From the NCBI RefSeq assembly GCF_001625215.2, contig NC_030382.2, positions 47,829,364 to 47,893,363 on the forward strand: DNA of 64,000 nt, written 5' to 3'. Shown here in pieces: positions 1 to 13,052 of the stretch. The notes beneath the pieces are model-generated. The model made no database searches and had not been told where the DNA came from. It saw nothing but the letters and a program-made list of their open reading frames with translations. Each line of letters begins with the position of its first letter. Position 1 is the stretch's first letter. The translations under genes and the position numbers were made by a program. The stretch comes from Daucus carota subsp. sativus. Taxonomy: Eukaryota; Streptophyta; Magnoliopsida; Apiales; Apiaceae.

Positions 1-2879
1 TATGAATAAACAAGACGCCAACCACAGCCGTCATTGCCATAGTACAGATCAAGAACACATCCCTGTATTTAAGGTCTTTTGTTGGGGAGAGTTCGAAGAT
101 GAAACTATAATTTATACGAGTCTTCTTCCATGCGAAAATGTTGCATCCGTATAGAAAGAAATGTAAAAACAGCAGGCTGAACATGCTGAAATATATAAAA
201 ACATTATGTTATATAATTGGCTACTTATGGATGACATTCCAAAATTTATGATTTATATTATGAAGGCGGCATTTGTAATTATGGATTAGGTTGCTTGCCT
301 AAGAACTGGATAAACAGTTTCCATGTACACTGTATCAGACTGAGGTCTATACATTCCTGCTATATGAGCCATAATGCCATAGCCAACAAAGAACACAATG
401 AAGCAACCTGTGAATAACCCTGTTGAAAAATGATAAACTGATTATGAATACTTTATGTTGATCACACCAAAACATTATTATTTTTTTTAACAATGATTTA
501 TTTACGAAGATTATCAGAACTTTTTGTGGGTTTCTGAATAACTTGTCTTTCTACAGCTTTATTAATGATTCATCTTTGATTAAATTTATGAAATTAATAA
601 CGTGTGATGGTTCCACTCATAAGTTGTGGACCTTCTTGACCCTGTGATGCATCATATAGAGTGCTAGTTGAATGGATGCTATAACTATGTCCAATCATAT
701 TTCTCTGAATTTCTTTCCATAAGATTATAGAGCACACAAAAGCTCAGTAATCTCCACATAAAGCTAGTGGTGTTAGAAGGAAAAAAACCATTCTTTATGT
801 TATCTGTTATTTAAAGTAGACAGTAGTAGTTAGACTTGAATTATTGTCCAGTAGCCACTTTCTAAACATGATTATGTATGTCATAACATATCTGATAAAA
901 AATTGGAAATCAGATACATTCACTTAAGCAGCTTTAGGTACTGATCAGAAGAAATTAAGTTACCAATGAAAAAGGTGACAGCATGAGATTCCTTTCTTTG
1001 AGTTGGTTTAAGGTATTTCATGGCCTTCCTTTTATCATCTTCAGCAAAGTGTTTGATAAAAATTTCCTCAACTTCATCTGCTAATTTCATAACCTGTCAT
1101 ATAAATTAACTCATAAGTTTAATCCAACTTTTAAATTTCTAATACAATCTCTGACAGGCAAATTTTAGTATTAGCCATATATATTTTAAAGCCCATTTCT
1201 TATTTAAAGCAGTAATTCAAGTTGTCCACGAACAATCGATAATGCCATACGATGACATACACACATCCAATCATCTATCAAACAAAACATGGTGCAGTAT
1301 TATTTCCCCCACTACATGACACTGGTTCATTGTGCACCATGAACTTTTTTCACTTATTCTTAGACTGCATTTGACTAATGATTTACCTTGTCTGAACTGT
1401 TGAAGTATGAGCTTTCAACTACTTTTAAATAGATGGGAAGAACTTGTTTGTTAGTTACCTGTAGAAAAAGCAATTAAAAATTTAAAAAGATGATTTACTG
1501 AAAGGGAAAAGAAAGGGTGATATTAGGATAGCTGGCAGCAACAAAAAACTACACATACTACTTACTTTGTCAAATTTCTTCAAAATCTTGGCAAAAGCTA
1601 GCATGTTCAAATTCCTGAATGTCATGGTTATACTTAGATAATGTCACATTCAATTAAACATTAAGCACAGATATGAATTTAAAGAGGCATTTCATCACTG
1701 GGGTACCTGTAAGTTTTGAGATGGCCTAGACCTTTATAGAGCTCGATGAATGCTCCTTTAATCATTTTTCCGGCATGATTTATTTTTGTTTTGTTGATGT
1801 GCACATTCTTTCCATTCATGGCACCTTTTCTAGACGACTGCTTGATTAAATCATCCCACAGTAGATATGAAAATGCACGGGTTGGATTGGTGAGAGGAAT
1901 ATGTATTTTTAGATTTTTCCCTTGAGAACTGAAAAATCGGCCTGAGGGAGTTCTTGAATTTGAGTCCACCCTTTTCATTTTTATTGATTTCATAGCCTCA
2001 TCAAATTTTGAAGAACCAGAGAAGTCGATATCATTCTGATCAAACTGATCATCCTTTTCGTTACCCTGCTCACGTTCTTGCTCTGTTATGCACCGAGGGG
2101 ACTCTTCATCTGTCATGTAAAAAACAAAATTTTATTAGAATATTTATATTGTTATAAACTTAATATACTGCTGCATTGTCAGAGTGTCATGCTCTATTTA
2201 CCACATGAAATGGTGCCCGAAATGGAGTCATCTTCTTTTAGATCATCTTCATTTGCACGTTGTGATTTTATTGCAATCTTAAGGTCAAGTAGGATCTCCA
2301 TTTGTTTCTTCAAAGATTCCCCCCTCTCCAAGAACTCTTTCTCTTTATTTCTGAAAAATTGATTCACTTTATTAAGTTGGAGGTCCAAACATGAAAAAAA
2401 TTCTAGAGCTGCTTCACTATCATCAGCAAACTGCTCCAGCAGTTCAGTCTCGTACATGTCTCCTTTGCTTTCTGATGATTCAAGTTTCTTGTGAACCTGA
2501 TTATTAAAACAACACCACAATATTAGCCTCATTAGTTTAGCATACTAAATATGTAATATTGTGGTAAAGGGTACAACTCATGTAAAGAATTTTGTATTTT
2601 ATTGGCATATATGAGGAAGGTGTATAAAGTTTCAGGTAGAGGTAAATGAAGTACATGAATTATCCCATGGTCTCGACGTTTGTTGCCAAATGATGAGATT
2701 TTTCTTATCGAGGAGAAGATGGTTTTTCTTATAGAGCTCTCATGGTGGTTGGAGGGTGCATTTTCGACGTTCAAGAGATGGATTTTCTTAAGATCTTTCT
2801 TCAGTCGCCCATAATCAACAAAGGCATCTTTCCATTCGGGAACAAGCTGACCCTGAAACTGCTTGGAAAACTTTACCAT
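1..2879 (-). CDS. PHO1: PHO1-family SPX-EXS phosphate exporter, 5' part (8 exons, runs off left edge)
   Basis: Exons on the minus strand: 2879-2655, 2496-2202, 2109-1707, 1614-1566, 1458-1387, 1093-964, 419-299 and 185-1; together about 493 residues in one frame. The start [20 protein letters not shown] is the PHO1 SPX opening; a longer in-frame reading upstream lacks family similarity. The middle SPX block [19 protein letters not shown] and the lysine cluster KILKKFDK (about residues 317-324) form the inositol-pyrophosphate/phosphate sensing surface known for SPX domains. Membrane segments begin with [20 protein letters not shown] (about 388-408). The EXS domain, roughly the last third of a typical 780-residue PHO1, lies outside the window. 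PHO1 proteins export phosphate from Golgi/plasma membrane into xylem. Which PHO1;H paralogue it is cannot be settled here. One intron appears to use a GC donor (see findings). Confidence 0.93.
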
Positions 2880-5851
2880 CTCGATGAAAACTTTATGTTT
2901 TCTACTTGATTTCTCAGAGAGACAGAGAGAGCTGAAGAATAAGATGGTGCTTGAGACAAGTGACTTGAGAGTGTTTTGATAGTAGGTTAGCAACACCTTA
3001 TTTATGAACAGGAAAAGGAATTTGAATCAAAGCACATTCCAATATATCCTCTAACAATTGTTTCCACTAGGAGGCTCATGCATAGTATTTTGATTCTCCG
3101 GGAAATGGGAAGAATACCACCAGATGTGATAACTTCTAGCTATGCAAAATGCCCTCACCAGAACTATGGAAGTCCATGTATTTAAAGTAATAGAGGGCGG
3201 GCCACAAATATAGACTATGTAGACTAAACTGTGCTGGGCGTGAGTATTTAAATTTTATATATCGGAGATTTTTTAAAATTTTGTTTATTTTTGTTATCAG
3301 ACTGGATGTGGTTAATGGCAAAGTAATGTGCAAAAACACATATCTTGGCTCTAATTGAACCAGACTGATCTCCACTAAATTGAGGATCCCAGAAAGTTTA
3401 CAATAATTCTGGTACTCTTTCACCAATATAAAAAAGAAGATTTGTCCCGCTTTATAGTAAACAAAAGCTTATTTTACACAAAGGACTGTGTTAAAAACTA
3501 ATCAACTTACAAATTAGTATTTATTCCAATAATAATCCCCGGGATGAGAAAGAGCGACAACTCCAAGCCACTTGAGCTATCTGATCGCGGTCACTATAAA
3601 AGAGTTTTAAACAACATACAATAGGAATTTGCATGTATTATGGGAGTAGCCTAGAATAGCTAGTAGCAAATTATAGAGAAGAATGTTCTATATTTCCAAA
3701 TTCCGAATAATATTCCCACATCTCCTGAATCAGTATGTATGCCTATAATGGTTCGTATACTATAAGTCCTCTGCAGCTCTGCTCTCCCATAACAACTAGC
3801 TACCTACTTCTTTGATTCTCCTAAATTGTTGCCCTCCACGGCACATCTGTAAATTCTTGTTGAGTTTCCATATCAATTACCAAGTCTATATCGTTTCTGG
3901 ATCTTTACTCTTTTAAACTCAGACCGAAACGTTTGACAAATGACAAGGATAGCAACAGCATCAATCAATGACAGAAACACTTGAAAACTGATATTGCCCT
4001 CCTCTGTCCAGACTCCAGAGCCAACTACCATCTATTAATTTTGGGAGCTATTTATCTGAATGGGAAATCAGCAAGCTGGTATCATATGTAGAAATTATGA
4101 ATTGCTATAAACTTTTAAATTGATATGTGACAGAAGGATTTGGCGCTAAAAATTATAGCGTCAAGAGTTCTAAATGTAATCTCATCACATTATCTTCCTG
4201 CTAGAGACCATAGGAAAAAAAAAAGAAAGGATTTCAGTCACTTACGGTAGCCTTTTTTTTGTTATACTTTATAAGAGTATCAAAATGCGTGCCAAATAAT
4301 AGCGTAAAGATTCTGGTCGGACGGAGGCAGTACTGAACAAGATGAAGAAAAACCAAAATATTGGAGGAATAGATTAGAATATGAAGTACTGCGTCATTCT
4401 TCACATAGAACAAATTAGGCACTGGTGCGTTTCAAATCCAGTTATAAACGATGTCAACTATTTTCATTTGTCGATTTCTTAAACAATCCGTGCAAATGTG
4501 AAATTGATACGAGGAACACGGATGAAATTGAGTTCCATGAAATGATGGATCACTGCAACTTTTCATAGAAGAAAAACAAATACAAAAGACGTGGCGTATT
4601 TTCTTAATCATAATTCATGGGTGCTAAACATTTATGGCCTAAAGCATAAATATTGCAATCAATATCTTTCTTTTCACGTGATAAAAATAATGAGATTAAC
4701 ATTCAGCCAATGAATAATCGTTTGTTAATCACTTCAAGTCTGCAATCAGCCCCGCATATAAAATCTCGTAAACAGCGAACAGCAAGGGCTCAGATAGGGC
4801 ACTCAGAGAAAGCAAAGATTACATGGAACACACTGAACTTTATATTCTATGGTCACAATCTATTGTCTCGATCGGTAGTGTGTCAATCCCTGTTCTCACA
4901 CCTTTGTACGGGACTTGTATGTATACACCAAGGCGGATCCAGAATTTAATAAGCGGGGGCTTTAATTACTGTTTTATAAAAAATCAAATGTTTATAAATC
5001 TCATATCAAATATTCAAATCTTACTCAATACTACTTCATAAAATTTAAAAAGGTGCTTATATAATTTTATTTTAATTTTACTACTAAAATTTTATTTTCT
5101 TTGGATCAGGAGATGCTACTACTGCTGCGTCCCCCTCTTAGTCCCTAGAATCGTTATCTACAAAGATTTTTTGGTTTGTTACAAACTGAAATCTTGCATA
5201 CGGAACCAATGATCGAGAAGACTTGAAATGATGCGATCCATTATGGTCTGACTTGGAAACCATTACTGAAATATTACGAGTGAAATACTCTTTATCGCGT
5301 GCTTGAACTTCAGGCCATACACATACATAGGCCGTAGCGCATGTTCGCCTAATAGTCGTGTGTAATTGTTGTCCTTGTTGGTCGAAAAGAAAGAGATAAG
5401 AGATTACTGGAGATCTTTGTAGTTTTCGCGGCACTTTACTTGATCAAACCGAGTCTGAAACGATCATGAAACTCGGGACATTCAGTTGTGTTCAACTTGT
5501 ATTGGCGACATGTCATGTCTTATGTCTAATATTTCACACTAATGCATGCATGCGACGTGTTTGTGATGTTCCGATTTTGTTCAACTGCATCACATGACGG
5601 TATTGTTTCATAGTTCACAAAAGGAAACAAATGGAACAAATAATTAGCACCTGAGTTTAGGTGTCCGCTGTCGTGTTCATCTTGCCATTAATTTATTCTT
5701 CCACCTGCCTTTAATCCAGAAATAGATTTCCTTCTGAATGAAACAATAAATGGTTAACATTAATCCATTTGCCTCTTTTTCATAAAGGCGTTTAAGTTAT
5801 TGTTTTTCTTCTCTTCAACATATTAACATCCCCTCTGACTTTTTATACATA
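2880..5851. other. PHO1 upstream spacer, no convincing gene
   Basis: AT-rich non-coding sequence containing the presumed PHO1 promoter. Short ORFs here (for example minus 3426-3136 and minus 5434-5138) show no recognisable domain. Positions 4262-4332 match the right half of the MITE at 24431-24661 (shared pattern of TACTTTATA, CGTG-CAAA, CGTAAAG and a terminal GGACGGA). Around 4931-5135 there is a decayed repeat beginning GGCGGATCCAGAATTT with a GGGGGC run, a signature seen at ends of degenerate plant transposons. Confidence 0.5.
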
Positions 5852-6588
5852 CTAGTCTTTAACGAGCGGTTATAAAATTTGTAATTTATTTTTTATAATT
5901 TAAATTTTAACATCATTTTATTAGTACTTTAATATTAATGAATTGAACTTTAATTAAATTATATTAACCAGCGAATTACATTTTTCTCACAGAAATTTAG
6001 TTTTTACAATTTATTATTTATTTAAAAATAGTTTTTTGTTATAAATATGGGATGATTTATTATTCAATTAATTTTAAATTATATTTTTCATATTTCGTAT
6101 ATCTTCATATGTATGAAAAAAAGATATTTGTCGTGTGCCATATTAGAGTTAGAAAAATTATGTAATTATTTGTGTTTGTATTGATATAGAACATGTTAGA
6201 ATTCGAAAGAGTTATACGAAGGTTCTTGTTTAAAAAAATATTCACAATTATATATTTATAATTTTATTTTAATGTCATTATAATTTTTTTAATGAAATAA
6301 TAAAGCAAGCCGAAGGCTCGAAAGCTATATGCGTGTGGTAAGCGAAAAGCTCAAAAGTTATATGCGTGTGGTGTTTTGGATCGGTTTAAAACTTGTATTT
6401 ATTATGAGATAGATTTTTAGTCTTATAATTGTTTAAAACTTGTACCTATAGATTTCTAGTGTGATTTTTTTTTGTTTTTAGCAAGATAATAATATAAGAA
6501 TGACTAAAATAACATGACCAAACCGAGAAACATGAACAAAATTTAGGATCACAAATTATGCCCATGTTTTATTATAGTATAGTATAGA
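5852..6588 (-). mobile_element. Complete non-autonomous Helitron (737 bp)
   Basis: Read on the minus strand the element starts TCTATACTATACTATAATAA (6588) and ends CTAG (5852), with host A before and host T after, exactly the Helitron 5'-TC...CTRR-3' rule with A/T insertion. The sub-terminal segment resembles that of the Helitron array starting at 25691 (GGTTATAA-ATTTGTAAT), but the GC hairpin is reduced. There is no coding capacity, so it must have moved with a helicase supplied in trans. Confidence 0.72.
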
Positions 6589-6644
6589 TTTCAATGTATT
6601 TTGAGCAGGCCTCAAAATTATTATTTTATATATATTTTTTCAAT

Positions 6645-6764
6645 TAAACTATTTTTTATTTACTTTTATTCAAAAATAATTGGAAAATGATATTTTTAAA
6701 AGACCGGTCATAATACACTGAATTGTGTGCAAACAATCAAAGCGTTATATAAAAAACGGAGGAG
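6645..6764. mobile_element. Degenerate Stowaway-type MITE, same family as 52965-53084
   Basis: Shares the internal blocks TTATTCAAAAA, ATTGGAAAAT, the CCGGTCA motif, CAAAGCGT-ATATAAAAAAC and the terminal GGAG with the intact 120-bp copy at 52965-53084. The left terminus is eroded. Confidence 0.6.
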
Positions 6765-7192
6765 TTTTAGTAGTGAAAATTTGAAAATTTTGCTTAATTA
6801 TAGAACATGAATTTACGAATACAAGTGTTTTTAATATATCAATAGAGATAAAGGCAGAGACATACGAATTCTTTTAATTAAGTCGAAAGATTTTGTGATC
6901 ATTTAGTTTTAAGTGAAAATAAATTTTTAATTTATATTTTTGATATTTATAATTTATCGAGTATAAAAGTTATTAAAGTAATAATAAATCATTATTATCT
7001 TTAGAACAGCTCTAATTTTAAAACTAAAAATAAGTTAATTTTTCAAGTTCTAACTTCTAAATCAAAAATTCATTTATAATTTTTTTGCGCGAAAAAACTA
7101 GTTATGACTTACGAGCTTAAATTTATCTAATTTTTTTCTTTCAGGCACATAGAGTTGAGCTTCATGAGATATCAGGTTGGTCGACGGAATTA

Positions 7193-7328
7193 CTGCTCCG
7201 TCTCAAAATAGTTGTCACATCTAGTTTTGTGTTAGTCAAAATGAGTGATTGCCTTATAATCTTTAGTCAAAACTTAATTAATTTGACCAACAAAAATAGA
7301 GATATGACAACTATTTTGAGACGGAGAG
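7193..7328. mobile_element. Stowaway-like MITE (136 bp) upstream of ICME
   Basis: Terminal inverted repeats of about 27 bp: CTCCGTCTCAAAATAGTTGT at the left is repeated inverted at the right (ACAACTATTTTGAGACGGAG). A TA dinucleotide precedes the left end. The short length and near-complete hairpin potential fit Tc1/mariner-type Stowaway MITEs. It lies about 300 bp upstream of the ICME start. Confidence 0.8.
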
Positions 7329-7604
7329 TGCGAACATGACGAAACTAACTTCCCCGGAACGAAAAACTAATCATAGCATGACACATGGCCCCAAACTGCC
7401 CCACTACTCAAAACTCATAAACAAATCAACAAAACTCCCTCTTGCAAGTTGCAACCTTGTTCTTCTGTCCAATTACGTGTGATTCTTCGCATGTACAGTT
7501 TAGTTATAACTTGAAAGCTTTCGCCTCTTTGCTCTGCTTCGCTGTTTTGTCTATCATCTCCGCTGTCCCCACTCAATCAAATTACACACACTGACACACA
7601 CACA

Positions 7605-7612
7605 TATATAAA
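7605..7612 (+). promoter_or_regulatory. Probable TATA box of ICME
   Basis: TATATAAA lies just 11 bp before the first in-frame ATG (7623) and 68 bp before the second (7680). A TATA box normally sets transcription about 30 bp downstream, which would place the start near 7635-7645. This argues that the second ATG is the real initiator. Confidence 0.5.
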
Positions 7613-7622
7613 CAACCTAGAA

Positions 7623-10600
7623 ATGTTGTCTCCAATCTTACCTATCACAACACCACCTCAAACATCGTCATCTTCGAAAATGGCGCCATCCTCAGCAATG
7701 GCCGCCACTATGTTCCTCAGATCCGACGACGCCAGTTCCGATGATTACTACGTGCCTCTGAATCGCCTGTCCGTGTCGTCTCTCGGTGATGATCATTCGC
7801 ACAGACTAGAAGTGAAGCCGCTTTTACCTAGGTCTAGCAGTTTCAATTCGATTAATACGAGGAAAGGCTCCACGTTTTTGAATCAGTGGCGGCGGAGAGG
7901 CTCCGGGGATAATTCTCCGGAGTCTGATCGGAGAAGTGACGGTCAGGGTTTGAGTAATGAAGTTGCGGAGGTTGCTGTTGATACGTATCGAATTACGAGG
8001 CTTGGCTTCACTTTGCTGCGCTATCTTGGGTAAGGATTGGATAATCGTGTTTCTATAGCTTTTGCTTTTTTTGTAATTTTGGTTGTGGAAGTTTAATTTG
8101 TTAAGGGGAATATTATGTAATGTGGGGAATGTGATTGATAGACGTTTTAAACTCGATTTCAGTTGGCGTTTATATGTTAGTTTATGTTTGTTAGGTTATA
8201 ATTAGTAATAGAGTAAAGCTACCTTATATCAGTGTAGTGATCCCTTGTAGAAGTTAGTTACTTGCCGTGCAGTATGTTCAGTATAGGTTTCTTTGTTAAG
8301 ATGCTTCTTACTTGCCCCCCTGTTTTTTTGTTCATCAATATTACAATAATGCTTATTTCTGCAGGTTGCACTTTTGTGATTCCTAACCTTTTTATCTATA
8401 AAAATTTATGTTAATTTTAAAGGTTCAATGGCCTTGCTAAACCTTGAACTGTTGCCTCTAATGGATTTATCATTATCTAGTACCCCGTCCTGGACTTACC
8501 TTTATCCTTTATAGATGTCAATCATAATTTGACATTTTATACCTATGCATTAGGATTAATTCGTAGGATTTATGTTTAGTGGGATTGCTTGTTTCTTCTC
8601 TTTTCTCTTGCCCTTCAATGGGAATGGTCCGTTTGTGGGATTGTTTTTTCCTCTTGCGCCCTTTAATGGATTGGCCCTCTGGCAGCATTGGCGCCTTTGT
8701 AGGATTGGGTTTTTTCTTTACTCTCTATTAGTTTAGTTCATAAACTAATTTACAGCTCTGCTTTTGATACAATTTGTGGATTTCTAGGTTTAGTTTTGAT
8801 ACAATATGTGAATTTGGATGCAGTTTTTTGTTTGGTTTGGTTCCGCTTTGGCCTTCATTTATTCTTGTTTTCATGCTAGTTGATCGCGGAATTGTTTGGA
8901 TTTTGACGTTGTTTCAGTTGGTTATTAGATAATATAGATGTTTCTTCTCTTGATGATATATCTACAAAGGCTCGATTCAATTCATGATTCCAGTTCTCTG
9001 TTTTACAAACTCTCGATATTTGGTGCTCAAGCATCGTGAATTTGTGAATTTGTTTGAGAGATATCAACATATATATTACTTAGTATTATGGTATTGTAGT
9101 ATTTCGCTGTATCATCTCTTATATTAATAACAAGTTGATTATAACTAAATCCCCCCTTTTTTCCTCCAAAGTTAGACTCTTTAACAGTAGCACTGGTATG
9201 CATATCAGTCTAACCTGAATCTTTAAGTTGCAATACAACACCTCTGTTACTTTTCGTGTTTTTCTGAATTTATTTTAACATATTGTTCTATTTGTTTTGA
9301 TTATGATATACTTGCTAGTTAACTGAAAATGGCTGTGGTGATATGCTGTCTCATAGACAATAGAATTCTCTCTGATCATTTATTTTATTCAGGGTAGGCT
9401 ACAGATGGGTCCTTAAATTTCTTGCTCTTGGATGTTATGCTTTTCTACTTTTTCCCGGTTTTGTGCAAGGTATGTAACTTGATTGAATATATTTCATGTA
9501 TCAATATCCAGTTAGCAGTCTCTGATACACAACACATTTTTATAATACATAAATATTGATGCAACTACTATTTCTAGTGTTGCTGTTTTGCTTGTGGTGC
9601 ATGAGAATTTATGTCTGTCTGTTGCAGTCGGGTACTATTACTTTTTTTCACGTCAAATTCGCAGAGGTGTAGTTTATGGGGATGAACCAAGAAATAGGTA
9701 ACACTTGTTTCCATCTATTTTCCTGTACATTGAAATGTCATGGTTGCACACAAATGTTTTTTGCTTAATGATACCATGTTTCCCTTTTAAATTAATTTAT
9801 TAATGATAAAAAGTTTACAGGCTTGATTTGTATCTACCAAAAGATACCAATGGACCTAAGCCAGTTGTTGCATTTGTAACTGGTGGTGCATGGATTATTG
9901 GGTGAGTAGCATATATCTATCCTGTTGACATAGTTCAGCTCCATAAAGGTAATGGTCCCTTTTTCCAAGTCAAAAATGAGTTTCTCTAGAGAAGGAGGTA
10001 ATGTAAAAGTCAAGTAGTCAGGTTCATGCTATAAAAAGTTGTTGGTTGAATCAAATATGTAAAAGTTTCTGTAACCTTGGTTTTAAAAAACGTGTGTAGA
10101 ACTTTTGATAGTATTGTGAAATTATTGTTTGAGAAGCACCAAGATAAAGGCAAAATGTAAGTGTTACTATATAGTCGAGGTGTATTCTTGTACAATTGAG
10201 TTATTATAGGAGTATTAAATATATACTTGCTTACTTTTTCTTTTTCCTCTGTGTTGATGTAGTTACAAGGCTTGGGGTTCTCTTTTAGGACAACAGCTAT
10301 CAGAAAGAGATGTCATAGTGGCATGCATAGACTATAGGTGAATTCTAATTTGTCTTAACATCCTATATTCTTTTTGACGTTGTTATGCTATATACTCTGT
10401 TCTTACTGACAGTGCTTAATAATGTTGTATACATTGTCTAGTTACCTTAATTATTACCCATATACGTATGAATATAAAATTCGACCATCCACATAAGAAA
10501 ATATTCAATAATCACTGTAATAGTCACTGATCTCTCCAACATGAACTCGATGAATATTGTTCCAACTTTGTGAATCATATATATGTTTTTTTCTTCACCT

Positions 10601-13017
10601 AAAACTCCGTACTTTTATTGAAATTGATTAAACTAGATACATCAGTGCCTGACAAATAAATTCGATTTTTTTTGGCAATAAAATGTATTACATACTTCTT
10701 TTAGAATCAAGTTTGATGGGCTTCTTATGTTTACTTTGTTGACTGAAGCAAGTAGATTAAGCGGGATATATACAGAATAAAACATGGTAGGGAAATATTT
10801 GAGTCACATGATTTGTCTTCTTTTAATTATTTCATTGTTAAATTATAAATAAAATTTGTGTGTTTATTGAGTTTATGCAAATTCTACACAATTCTACACA
10901 TGTATAGGTTATCTATCTGTTGCCTATGTCACCTACTGCAAAGTTTTAAGTTTTAACACTGCAAGTACAAAGGGGTTACCCTAGTGGCCATATTTTAAAG
11001 ATAGGAGATCCTTCTTGTGTAATAGCTAATAAATGAACATAATTCGATTGAAAGACCAGCCAGGTTAGCCTGTTAAAGAAATGTAAAATGTTCTGGATTC
11101 TTCAACATTAGATTTTTAGTTTTTTAGGTCTATTGAAGCTTAGTTTAAAATTATACAAGTATGAATGCATTTTTAGCTGACTTCTGTCACCTAATCTGAG
11201 ATAATGTCTATATGCAGAAATTTTCCTCAGGGTACAATGAGTGATATGGTCAAAGATGCTTCTCAAGGAATTTCTTTTGTATGCAATAATATTGCTGAAT
11301 ATGGTGGTGATCCTAACCGGTAGTTATATCTTTCTTTCTGTTAGTTCTTTGATAATCTTATATCCAGATAGCTCGTTGCTTGAGAAATTGTTTAAATTTT
11401 CCTTCCTGTTCCAGAATATTTTTGATGGGACAGTCAGCTGGAGCACACATTGCTGCTTGTGCTCTCTTAGACCAGGCAATCAAAGAGTCTAGTGGAGAGC
11501 GAACTACTTGGAGTGTCTCCCAAATAAGATCTTATTTTGGTTTGTCTGGAGGGTAAATCTATGGACAACATATTTTAACTTGTAGTCATCTTTCCTAGTG
11601 TATACTGTAAAACATGTAAAGGGAATGAGAAAAAGCATATTGTTCTGAACCTGCTATATCATGAAAATTGTGATCCTTAATAGATTATACAACATATTGC
11701 TCTTTTTGGAGGAACAGTTTTCAGGCATGCTCATTTTTTAGCCTAGTGTTATTATGTCCTATCTAAAATTATCGATTTCCCCCTGTCATGGATATTAAAA
11801 ATGAATTTGATATGTCACCTCTTGTTGAAAAGTTTATGTTTCATTTGTTATATTCATGTACACTGAAAACTAGTCAGCTTTACATCTGTATTGTTTAACA
11901 TGTGAACAGGTACAATTTGTTAAACCTGGTGGATTACTTTCATAGTAAGGGTTTGTACCGCTCATTATTTTTAAGGTACGTATCAGGGAGATTGGGAATA
12001 CTCTATATCTATTTATGCATGTGTGATCTTGCGTGCTTTATTTCCTCTATATAAACTCATATACGCATTCAAACATATATACAGCATAATGGAAGGTGAA
12101 TTATCATTGCGCCGGTTTTCCCCTGAAGTTATGCTACAAGATTCGAATATTACAAGTGCTGCTTCCCTCCTACCTCCTATTGTCCTTTTTCACGGTACTG
12201 CAGATTATTCCATACCATGCGATGCCAGGTAGTTTTCTTTATTGAGATAATTATCTTTCTGCACTTGTTATCTCGAGCTACAGTATAATTATATCTGTTG
12301 TAGGCAAATTATTAGACTTATCTTTAGTTGTTTACTGCATATATTTTCTGTTGCTGCCATCTATACTCTTTATAAACCGAAGCCCCTTTCTGGTGGAACA
12401 CAATACTACTAGTACCAAACTACCAGGGTTGGTTATCGCTTTTTTTTTTTAATTTGAATATATACTCCATCCATCTCAGAATAATAGCGTCCAATTTTGA
12501 ATTGTGTTAGTCACTGACAAAACTTTGACCAATAATTACACATATTTTAATTAAGAATATATTAGAAACTATATCATTAGAAAGTCTATCTAATCCACTT
12601 CAAAAATTATTTTTCAGTTTTTTATAATTTTGAAAGAATCATTTTATATTCTCAGTCAAAGTTCAAAGTTGAGTCAATTTGATTACTAAAAAATCAAACG
12701 AAACTATTATTTTGGATGTTGGGAATACTATATTATTTTAAAATTCAAATATATGCTTTTACTAAATTTATCAATAACTAGTTAACTAACCCGCGCTTCA
12801 CCATTAAAATGCTTTTCTAAATTTCTTACAAACAAATCAATAATTTGCATGGAGCATTTAAATAACATAACAAAGTAATAAATAACTTCACAAGAATAAA
12901 AGTAATCTTTTTAAGTTGAATCATTAGGCATATATTTAAATTATAAATAGTTAATACTGCAAAACGGATTTTTAAAACATTAATTCTATTTTTAAATTCA
13001 TGTGACTGTAGTAAGGA

Positions 13018-13052
<35 letters not shown>

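Noticed and set aside
3541..3600. Segment CAAGCCACTTGAGCTATCTG as part of a tRNA or primer-binding site
   Set aside because: No cloverleaf could be drawn and no LTR flanks it; resembles random repeat debris.
5138..5434. 98-codon minus-strand ORF upstream of ICME
   Set aside because: Better composition than most spacer ORFs but no domain, no splice context and no recognisable homologue; kept only as spacer.
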